A stretch of DNA of 8,690 nt. Origin: Butyrivibrio sp. UBA3740 (GTDB lineage: Bacteria > Bacillota > Clostridia > Lachnospirales > Lachnospiraceae). Below, one piece after another: positions 1 to 5,168 of the stretch. The position numbers and the translations under genes were made by a program. The number at the start of each line of letters is the position of its first letter. Positions within the stretch are counted from its first letter, which is position 1. The stretch spans positions 1 through 8,690 of the forward strand of contig DFGW01000119.1 of NCBI GenBank assembly GCA_002372465.1. Direction: 5' to 3'. The notes beneath the pieces are model-generated. The model did no database searches and was not told the DNA's origin. It worked only from the letters and a program-made list of their open reading frames with translations.

Positions 1-2076
1 GGTAAACCAGAAGGGATAGTTTTCGTAGAAATTAAGTACCCTTGGAATACCAACAGTTCCTCTTGTGGCCTTATCTGCCTCTAATGGCTCATAGCCAAAG
101 AGTCTCTTGTACTTATAGTCATAGAGGTTAGGAATGTTGTCAGCGTTTTTGACCTTACCTATACCTCGTTCGCACCTGTTTCCTGAAATATGCTGACGTC
201 CGCCTGTAAATTTGTTGATGGTGAGTCTGCAGTGGTTTGTGCAGCCCTGACAGGTGGTCATGCTGGTTGAGTACTGTAGTGAGTTGATCTGGTCGATGGA
301 AAGCATGGTTGTCTTATAGTCCTTCTCCTCACCAAATCTCTCCCTTGCAATAAGGGCAGCACCGAAAGCTCCCATGATTCCGGCGATATCAGGTCTGATG
401 GCCTCAGCTCCTGAAATAATCTCAAAGGCCTTCAGAACGGCATCGTTGTAAAAAGTGCCGCCCTGAACAACAATGTGCTCGCCAAGGTCCTTGGCATCCG
501 ATACCTTAATTACCTTAAAGAGAGCATTTTTAATAACAGAGTAAGCAAGACCTGAAGAAATATCAGCAACATCTGCGCCTTCCTTCTGGGCCTGTTTAAC
601 TCGTGAGTTCATAAATACGGTACATCTTGTGCCAAGGTCAACAGGAGACTTGGCATAAAGAGCTACCTTGGCAAAATCCTGTACTGAGTAGTCCAAAGAC
701 TTTGCAAAGGTCTCTATAAATGATCCGCAGCCGGAAGAGCATGCTTCATTAAGCTGCACTGAATCAACGGAATTATTCTTGATGTGAATGCACTTCATGT
801 CCTGACCGCCGATATCAAGGATACAGTCCACCTTGGGGTCAAAGAATGCAGCTGCATTGTAGTGGGCAATAGTCTCTACCTCTCCGTCATCAAGAAGAAG
901 AGCTGACTTAAGAAGAGCCTCGCCATAGCCTGTGGAGCAGCTTCTTGCAATATGTACTCCTTCGGGCATCAGCTTGTAGATCTCCTGAATAGAGGAAATG
1001 GCTGTCTTAAGAGGAGAGCCGTTATTGCTTGAATAGAAGGAGTAGAGAAGATCTCCGTCCTCGCTGATAAGAGCACACTTTGTGGTGGTTGAGCCGGCGT
1101 CAATACCAAGGAAAGCGTTGCCTACGTAGTCGTCAAGCTTTCTGGTTTTTACGCGGTACTTGTCCTGACGGGCTTTAAATACCTTATATTCCTCTTCAGA
1201 CTTGAACAAAGGATCCAGACGGGAAACCTCAGCCTCCATAACAATCTTGCCGGAGAGCTTATCGCACATCTCATCCATGGTATAGTGAGTCTCTTCACCT
1301 GCATTTAAGGCAGATCCGATGGCTGCAAAAAGATGAGAGTTATCAAGCTCAATGGTGTGCTCCTCATCAAGCTTAAGGGTTCTGATAAATGCCACCTTAA
1401 GCTGATCCAGGAAGTGAAGAGGACCACCTAAAAATGCAACATGGCCACGGATGGGCTTACCACAGGCAAGACCTGAAATGGTCTGGTTAACAACAGCCTG
1501 GAAGATAGATGCTGAAAGGTCTTCCTTGGTAGCACCCTCGTTGATAAGCGGCTGGATGTCTGACTTTGCAAAGACTCCGCATCTTGCAGCAATTGTATAT
1601 AGTGAATTGTAGTTCTTGGCATATTCATTAAGGCCGGTAGCATCTGTCTGCAAAAGAGATGCCATCTGATCTATAAATGATCCTGTACCACCGGCGCAGA
1701 TACCATTCATACGCTGTTCAACATTTCCATCCTCAAAGTAGATGATCTTAGCATCTTCTCCGCCAAGCTCAATGGCAACATCTGTCTTGGGAGCCAGAGC
1801 CTTAAGGGAAGTAGATACAGCCACAACTTCCTGTACAAAGGGTACTTCAAGGTGCTTGGCAAGGGTAAGTCCGCCGCTACCTGTGATAACAGGATGAAGC
1901 GTTACATTGCCACAAGACTGTTTTGCCTCCAAAAGCAGGTCTGACAGAGTTTCCTGAATATTGGCAAAGTGCCTCTTGTAATCGGAAAAGACGATATTCC
2001 TGTCCTTGTCAAGAAGTGCGATCTTAACGGTTGTTGAACCGATATCAATACCTAATGTGTAATCCTTGGAAATCAT
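1..2076 (-). CDS. Acyl-CoA dehydratase activase-related protein (tandem ASKHA ATPase, HgdC/BadF-BcrA type), 5' part, cut by window edge
   Basis: The frame is open for 692 codons from ATG at 2076 to the window edge, so the C-terminal part lies outside. Two BadF/BadG/BcrA/BcrD ATPase modules are visible. Module 1 (about residues 6-275) has [29 protein letters not shown] with Cys127, and ARCGVF with Cys166. Module 2 (about 322-590) has [28 protein letters not shown] with Cys446, and TRCTVF with Cys485. Next come a Cys cluster (Cys609, 612, 616 in [10 protein letters not shown]; Cys635 in GNRCERG) and, from about 676, the [17 protein letters not shown] start of a DUF2229-type region. In this family a dimeric activator with a bridging [4Fe-4S] cluster uses ATP to inject one electron into a 2-hydroxyacyl-CoA dehydratase. 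Homologues of this architecture run to about 1400 residues with dehydratase-like C-terminal domains, so this may be a self-contained fusion. Its substrate cannot be told. AGAGGT (2088-2083) lies 6 nt before the ATG. It is transcribed divergently from the rhomboid-like gene. Confidence 0.9.
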   Translation of the reverse strand, partial: MISKDYTLGIDIGSTTVKIALLDKDRNIVFSDYKRHFANIQETLSDLLLEAKQSCGNVTLHPVITGSGGLTLAKHLEVPFVQEVVAVSTSLKALAPKTDVAIELGGEDAKIIYFEDGNVEQRMNGICAGGTGSFIDQMASLLQTDATGLNEYAKNYNSLYTIAARCGVFAKSDIQPLINEGATKEDLSASIFQAVVNQTISGLACGKPIRGHVAFLGGPLHFLDQLKVAFIRTLKLDEEHTIELDNSHLFAAIGSALNAGEETHYTMDEMCDKLSGKIVMEAEVSRLDPLFKSEEEYKVFKARQDKYRVKTRKLDDYVGNAFLGIDAGSTTTKCALISEDGDLLYSFYSSNNGSPLKTAISSIQEIYKLMPEGVHIARSCSTGYGEALLKSALLLDDGEVETIAHYNAAAFFDPKVDCILDIGGQDMKCIHIKNNSVDSVQLNEACSSGCGSFIETFAKSLDYSVQDFAKVALYAKSPVDLGTRCTVFMNSRVKQAQKEGADVADISSGLAYSVIKNALFKVIKVSDAKDLGEHIVVQGGTFYNDAVLKAFEIISGAEAIRPDIAGIMGAFGAALIARERFGEEKDYKTTMLSIDQINSLQYSTSMTTCQGCTNHCRLTINKFTGGRQHISGNRCERGIGKVKNADNIPNLYDYKYKRLFGYEPLEADKATRGTVGIPRVLNFYENYPFWFT

Positions 2077-2082
2077 TTATAT

Positions 2083-2088
2083 ACCTCT
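2083..2088 (-). promoter_or_regulatory. Ribosome binding site of the dehydratase activase gene
   Basis: On the minus strand AGAGGT lies 6 nt before the ATG at 2076. This supports the chosen start, which places the first ATPase motif ([10 protein letters not shown]) within the first ten or so residues, as in HgdC-type activators. Confidence 0.7.
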
Positions 2089-2106
2089 TTTTCTTCTAAT
2101 TAAATG

Positions 2107-2135
2107 TTGCAGAAGACAATCTCTATGATTATAAT
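2107..2135 (+). promoter_or_regulatory. Predicted sigma-A promoter for the rhomboid-like/sigma-like operon
   Basis: TTGCAG (2107-2112), a 17-nt spacer and a perfect TATAAT (2130-2135). The -35 matches consensus at only 3 of 6 positions, while the -10 and spacing are ideal. Transcription would start near 2142, giving a leader of about 34 nt before the ATG at 2176. The -10 overlaps the minus-strand -10 described separately. Confidence 0.6.
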
Positions 2136-2156
2136 TCAGTAGTAATCAAAAATCAA
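2128..2156 (-). promoter_or_regulatory. Predicted sigma-A promoter for the dehydratase activase gene
   Basis: On the minus strand, TTGATT (2156-2151), a 17-nt spacer and TATAAT (2133-2128). The -35 matches TTGACA at 4 of 6 positions. Transcription would start near 2121, giving about 45 nt of leader before the ATG at 2076. Its -10 shares six of its bases with the plus-strand -10 inside the palindrome ATTATAAT (2128-2135). Confidence 0.6.
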
Positions 2157-2175
2157 TTAGAAGGAAATTGTGTAA

Positions 2176-3060
2176 ATGAGTAATTTTATGAACAATATGG
2201 AAAGAAAATTTGGCAAATATGCCATTCCCAATCTGACCTTTTACATCATAGGTCTTTTTGTGACGGGGTATCTTATTCAGCTTATGTCATTAACGGGATT
2301 AAAGCTTACCGGCTTTCTTACCCTTGATCCCTATAGAATCCTTCATTACGGTGAAGTCTGGAGGCTTGTATCCTGGCTTCTTATTCCGCCGCAAAGACTC
2401 AGCATCTTCACCATTATCACATTATTCTTTTATTTCTTTGTAGGTTCATCCATGGAGAGGACCATCGGAACCTTCAGATACAACGTCTTTATATTTGGCG
2501 GCTTTTTACTGATGATCCTTGCGGCTTTTACTACCTACGGCGTTTACGCTCTGGTGCTTGCCGACAAGTCTTATCTGGAGCTTTACATGATGGGGCTTTC
2601 ACCCACTTTTTATACTTATTACATTCAGGAAGCTGTTTTTTTGATCTTTGCAATTTGCTACCCGGAGGTTCAGATTCTTTTATATATGATCATTCCGGTA
2701 AAGGTGAAGTACCTTGGAATATTCTATGCAGCCTTCCTTGGCTTCCAGGCAATCTATGACGGCCTTATAGGCGGCAATTACGCAGTTCTTTTTGCCATAG
2801 TGTTCCAGTTTATAAATGTTGTGATCTTCTATATCCAGACAGGAAAGCTACACCACATCAAGCCGGGAGAAGCAAAGAGAAGAGAGAATTTCAAAAAAAA
2901 TGTCAAGATGACTCCAAAGGGCATAACAAGGCATAAGTGTGCTGTCTGCGGACGATCTGAAGAGGATGATCCAAATCTCGAGTTCAGATTCTGCTCCAAA
3001 TGCAACGGTAACTATGAGTATTGCCAGGACCATCTTTTTACACATCAGCACATCAAGTGA
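2176..3060 (+). CDS. Rhomboid-fold membrane protein, predicted protease-dead, with C-terminal zinc-binding tail
   Basis: 294 residues. About six hydrophobic segments fill residues 17-222: 17-40, 62-92 (probably re-entrant/loop plus helix), 102-128, 143-161, 164-196 and 201-222. The rhomboid skeleton is recognisable: a VWRLVSW motif (61-67), MERTIG (93-98), GLSP (140-143) where active enzymes have GxSG, and IPVKVKYL (173-180), a stretch common in bacterial rhomboids. The second catalytic residue is missing: the AHLGG histidine of active members aligns with Val204. The TM2 His and Asn of GlpG align with Phe78 and Thr82. I therefore infer a pseudoprotease, even though Ser142 remains. The soluble tail (about 223-294) is basic, then has Cys255/258, Cys273/276, Cys283, His286, His290 and His292, enough for one or two zinc sites. 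AGAAGGA (2159-2165) lies 10 nt before the ATG. It is first of three same-strand genes. Automated pipelines would probably call it an intramembrane serine protease. Confidence 0.75.
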   Translation: MSNFMNNMERKFGKYAIPNLTFYIIGLFVTGYLIQLMSLTGLKLTGFLTLDPYRILHYGEVWRLVSWLLIPPQRLSIFTIITLFFYFFVGSSMERTIGTFRYNVFIFGGFLLMILAAFTTYGVYALVLADKSYLELYMMGLSPTFYTYYIQEAVFLIFAICYPEVQILLYMIIPVKVKYLGIFYAAFLGFQAIYDGLIGGNYAVLFAIVFQFINVVIFYIQTGKLHHIKPGEAKRRENFKKNVKMTPKGITRHKCAVCGRSEEDDPNLEFRFCSKCNGNYEYCQDHLFTHQHIK

Positions 3061-3117
3061 TATCAGGATTTTAAAAGCGTAGCAAATCCGTATATCACAA
3101 TTAACAAAGGAAATCAC

Positions 3118-3879
3118 ATGGGAAATCTTGATAATAAGGAAAAAGAATTTGCGGAAATATTAAAGCTTGTCACCAGAACTGCCAGAGAGAACAAAAATGT
3201 CATCTCCAAGGAGCAGGTGGAACTGGCTTTTTCAGAGCTTGAACTTGATGAGAAGCAGCTTGAAATGGTCTTTGACTATCTTCAGAAGCACAACATCGGC
3301 ATTGATGAGCCTGTGGATGTGACAGAGAACCTTACTGAAGAGGAGACCAATTACTTAAACGACTATCTTGAGAGCCTTGAAGGCCTTAATAAATTAAGCA
3401 ATGGGGAAAAAGAGGCTGTTTCCATGGCTGCCATTGCCGGAGACAAAGAGGCCCAGGCAAGGCTTATTGAGAATTATCTGCCTCTTGTTGTGGACGTTGC
3501 AAGGCTTTATTCGGAGCAGGGCGTTTTTCTTGAGGATCTTATCGGCGAAGGTAATGTAGCCCTTACAAAGGGAGTAACCATGCTTGATGCAGTGGGAGAG
3601 CCTTCCGAGGTTGAAGGTTTTCTTTACAAGCTCATGCTTGACGCCATGGAGCGGATCATTGAAGAGAATCTGGCTGAAGATACCGGAATGCAGAAGGTTT
3701 TGACCCTTGTCAACGAAGTTGCTGACAAGGCAAAAGAGCTTGCTGAGGACCTCAGACGTAAAGTCACTGTAGAGGAGCTTATGGAGGAAACAGGCTGGGA
3801 TGAGGAAAAAATAAGATCTGCCATTAAGTTCTCCGGCGACAATATAGAAGATCTGGACAGCGGAAAAGAAGATAAATGA
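3118..3879 (+). CDS. Degenerate sigma-70 homologue: regions 1.1, 1.2-2.2 and 3, no region 4
   Basis: 253 residues, very acidic. Residues about 8-64 resemble sigma region 1.1 (helices ending in MVFDYLQKHNIGIDE). Residues about 78-157 match regions 1.2 to 2.2 of primary sigma factors: LSNGEKEAV, GDKEAQARLIENYLPLVV, then FLEDLIGEGNVALTKGV (137-153), the counterpart of DLIQEGNxGLMKAV that contacts the beta-prime clamp. The following region 2.3-2.4, normally rich in Phe/Tyr/Trp (KFSTYATWWIRQA), is replaced by EVEGFLYKLMLDAMERIIEE (164-183), with no Trp and none of the -10 melting or reading signature. Residues about 191-245 resemble region 3 (KVTVEELMEETGWDEEKIRSA). The chain ends there, so the -35-binding region 4 is absent. 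It may bind core RNA polymerase without directing it, acting as a modulator or decoy; this is inference. AAAGGA (3106-3111) lies 6 nt before the ATG. The gene starts 57 nt after the rhomboid-like gene and overlaps the next by 4 nt. Confidence 0.75.
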   Translation: MGNLDNKEKEFAEILKLVTRTARENKNVISKEQVELAFSELELDEKQLEMVFDYLQKHNIGIDEPVDVTENLTEEETNYLNDYLESLEGLNKLSNGEKEAVSMAAIAGDKEAQARLIENYLPLVVDVARLYSEQGVFLEDLIGEGNVALTKGVTMLDAVGEPSEVEGFLYKLMLDAMERIIEENLAEDTGMQKVLTLVNEVADKAKELAEDLRRKVTVEELMEETGWDEEKIRSAIKFSGDNIEDLDSGKEDK

Positions 3880-4292
3880 GAGATATCGTAAACGAAAACG
3901 ACTTCAAATACTATATGCAGGACATAGAAAGGCATTATTTTGGCTGCAGATACAGTTACAATGAACTGACTGCAAATGAGATGGTTCCTTTCAAGTTTAA
4001 GACCATCATCACTAAATACATCAAGGATCTGATAGACCCGGATACTACCTTGGAGAGTCATCTCTATTATATGGATAAAGACTCTTTTGACTACGAAATC
4101 TACAAGCAGCTAAAGAGCAGGATAAGAGTATCCCAGTACAAAGACCCTTCAAAAAGAGAAAAGGGATTTAAGGAAAAGATATATACAATAACAGAATTTG
4201 TCAGGATACCGGTTAAAGAGAAGGAGGAGAAGGGAATCATTGTAAGAGAGCTTGTTATTTCCAAACTGGCACTTTTTGGTTTTTCAGTTTAA
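3876..4292 (+). CDS. Unrecognised basic 138-residue protein, translationally coupled to the sigma-like gene
   Basis: I do not recognise this protein. It has 138 residues, is rich in Lys (about 17) and in Tyr/Phe (about 21), with a single Cys (24), no signal peptide and no clear transmembrane helix. The middle (about 76-120) is highly charged (KQLKSRIRVS, KREKGFKEK, KEKEEKG). The C-terminus is hydrophobic (LVISKLALFGFSV) and looks like a final beta strand or helix of a small folded domain. Its ATG overlaps the upstream stop as ATGA (3876-3879), with only a weak purine stretch (GGAAAAGAAG) in front, so translation probably depends on ribosomes finishing the sigma-like gene. That coupling suggests a related role, perhaps a physical partner, and its basic charge would complement the acidic sigma-like protein. 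This is inference only. It is the last gene before a terminator. Confidence 0.7.
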   Translation: MRDIVNENDFKYYMQDIERHYFGCRYSYNELTANEMVPFKFKTIITKYIKDLIDPDTTLESHLYYMDKDSFDYEIYKQLKSRIRVSQYKDPSKREKGFKEKIYTITEFVRIPVKEKEEKGIIVRELVISKLALFGFSV

Positions 4293-4296
4293 ATAA

Positions 4297-4318
4297 GGCA
4301 AGCATTCATTCGCTTGCC
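4297..4318. terminator. Hairpin just after the unknown gene; possible secondary terminator, better placed for the minus strand
   Basis: GGCAAGC (4297-4303) pairs perfectly with GCTTGCC (4312-4318) around an 8-nt loop, starting 4 nt after the stop codon of the upstream gene. On the plus strand it is followed by GGTCTTGTG, not a T tract. On the minus strand it is followed by TTATTT, so it could act as a backup stop for rpmB transcripts, or protect the 3' end of the plus-strand mRNA. Confidence 0.45.
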
Positions 4319-4331
4319 GGTCTTGTGCAAC

Positions 4332-4365
4332 AAAAAAATCACCTGGAATAATCCGAGTGATTTTT
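4332..4365. terminator. Bidirectional intrinsic terminator between convergent genes
   Basis: AAAAATCAC (4334-4342) pairs with GTGATTTTT (4357-4365), and the stem can continue inside as GGA/TCC around an ATAA loop. The plus strand ends in TTTTTGTTT, which can terminate the three-gene operon. The minus strand ends in seven T (4338-4332), which can terminate rpmB. The A/T flanks serve as the T tract in each direction. Confidence 0.8.
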
Positions 4366-4389
4366 GTTTGGATCTTTTAGCAAAAAGCA

Positions 4390-4575
4390 TTAAGCTCTCT
4401 CTACTTTGTTAGATCTAAGGCAGCTTGAGCATACGTGCATTCTCTTTGTAGCGCCGTTAACCTTAACTGCTACATGCTGAACGTTTGACTTCCAAACTCT
4501 GTTAGATCTTCTATGAGAATGGCTTACGTTGTTACCGAAATGAACGCCCTTGCCACAAATTTCACATTTAGCCAT
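4390..4575 (-). CDS. rpmB: 50S ribosomal protein L28, zinc-binding (C+) form
   Basis: 61 residues, the usual length for a Firmicute L28, a component of the large ribosomal subunit. It starts MAKCEICGKG and holds the family's FGNNVSHSHRRSNRVWKSN stretch (13-31). Two Cys pairs, Cys4/Cys7 and Cys49/Cys52 (CSSC), form the zinc site of the C+ paralogue class; the Cys-free forms of some bacteria take over under zinc limitation. A strong AAGGAGG (4589-4583) lies 7 nt before the ATG. The gene stands alone, divergent from asp23/fakA, the same relation as rpmB and yloU in Bacillus subtilis. It ends about 25 nt before the bidirectional hairpin. Confidence 0.97.
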   Translation of the reverse strand: MAKCEICGKGVHFGNNVSHSHRRSNRVWKSNVQHVAVKVNGATKRMHVCSSCLRSNKVERA

Positions 4576-4608
4576 TTTGACACCTCCTTATAAGCCATAT
4601 AATCAAAT

Positions 4609-4638
4609 CTTATAGCAAACTATTGCGGAAATTCGCAA
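4609..4638 (-). promoter_or_regulatory. Predicted rpmB promoter overlapping a short inverted repeat
   Basis: On the minus strand, TTGCGA (4638-4633), an 18-nt spacer and TATAAG (4614-4609), giving a start near 4602 and a leader of about 27 nt. The -35 matches 4 of 6 consensus positions and the -10 matches 5 of 6. The -35 sits inside the inverted repeat TTGCG-6 nt-CGCAA (4623-4638). Confidence 0.5.
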
Positions 4639-4694
4639 CATTGATATATTAGCAAAAATCAAAACATATTGCAAGATAAATGTGAAAAATTTTC

Positions 4695-4723
4695 TTTATT
4701 TTTTACATGCTTACTATTATAAT
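4695..4723 (+). promoter_or_regulatory. Predicted promoter of the asp23-fakA operon
   Basis: A perfect TATAAT (4718-4723) lies 17 nt after a poor -35 (TTTATT, 4695-4700), in a very A/T-rich stretch (4680-4725) that could act as an UP-like element. Transcription would start near 4730, about 45 nt before the asp23 ATG. TTTACA at 4702-4707 is a better -35 by sequence but is only 10 nt from this -10. Confidence 0.5.
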
Positions 4724-4774
4724 ACTGTATGTATGCGAAAAAGAAGGTACATGTAACTATAAGGAGGAACGAAT

Positions 4775-5137
4775 ATGAAGGCTTCTTCTATGAACACTCA
4801 CATGGGAAATATCTCTATTGATAATGAAGTTATTGCCCAGTATGCAGGTGCAGTTGCAATGGAGTGCTTTGGAATTGTAGGTATGGCCAATGTCAATGTT
4901 AAGGACGGACTGGTTAGCCTTTTAAAGCTTGATACCATGACAAGAGGTATCAATGTATCACTTGATCAGAACAATAAACTTAAACTGGATTTCCATGTTA
5001 TCGTTGCTTACGGCGTTAGCATCTCAGCTGTATGTGATAACCTTATTGATAATGTTAAATATAAAGTAGAAGAGTTTACGGGGCTTGAAATCGAAAAGAT
5101 TAACATCTATGTCGAAGGCGTCCGTGTCATTGATTGA
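4775..5137 (+). CDS. Asp23/Gls24 family protein (YloU-like)
   Basis: 120 residues, typical for short members of the Asp23/Gls24 (DUF322) family. It opens with the characteristic GNISIDNEVIAQYAGAVAME (11-30), followed by CFGIVGMANV, then LDFHVIVAYGVSISAVCDNL (71-90) and the closing IEKINIYVEGVRVI (106-119). There is no signal peptide or membrane anchor, so it should be cytoplasmic. Family members are linked to envelope or alkaline stress in Staphylococcus and Enterococcus, but the biochemical role is unclear. The gene nearly always sits directly upstream of fakA in Firmicutes, and here the gap is 28 nt, so co-expression is expected. AAGGAGG (4761-4767) lies 7 nt before the ATG. Gene naming varies (yloU, asp23), so no symbol is given. 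Confidence 0.92.
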   Translation: MKASSMNTHMGNISIDNEVIAQYAGAVAMECFGIVGMANVNVKDGLVSLLKLDTMTRGINVSLDQNNKLKLDFHVIVAYGVSISAVCDNLIDNVKYKVEEFTGLEIEKINIYVEGVRVID

Positions 5138-5151
5138 TCGATTTTGAGTTC

Positions 5152-5168
5152 AGGAGGAATTTGTTTTG
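5152..5168 (+). promoter_or_regulatory. Ribosome binding site fixing the TTG start of fakA
   Basis: AGGAGG (5152-5157) lies 8 nt before TTG at 5166. The nearer TTG at 5161 runs straight into TGA, and the first in-frame ATG (5193, residue 10) has no Shine-Dalgarno sequence, so TTG at 5166 is the best start. Confidence 0.8.

Noticed and set aside
2640..2720. Reading the GLSP motif as a live rhomboid serine-protease active site
   Set aside because: The serine is present, but Pro follows it instead of Gly and the partner histidine is missing from the last helix, so an active dyad is not supported.
2848..3117. Minus-strand open frame of 89 codons opposite the end of the rhomboid-like gene
   Set aside because: It lies almost wholly antisense to a supported coding gene, has no family motif and no ribosome binding site of note, and it would run through the Cys/His codons of the real frame.
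3624..4061. Minus-strand open frame of 145 codons spanning the sigma-like and unknown genes
   Set aside because: It is Ser/Leu-rich shadow coding, typical of the reverse complement of acidic, Glu/Lys-rich genes, and conflicts with two coupled plus-strand genes.
4748..4755. TACATGTA palindrome between the asp23 promoter and its ribosome binding site
   Set aside because: Eight bases of A/T-rich symmetry in an A/T-rich spacer is expected by chance, and no second copy or known operator fits.
4576..4774. Possible riboswitch or leader RNA upstream of asp23 or rpmB
   Set aside because: The predicted leaders are only about 27 and 45 nt long and A/T-rich, with no conserved fold that I can recognise and no leader terminator.
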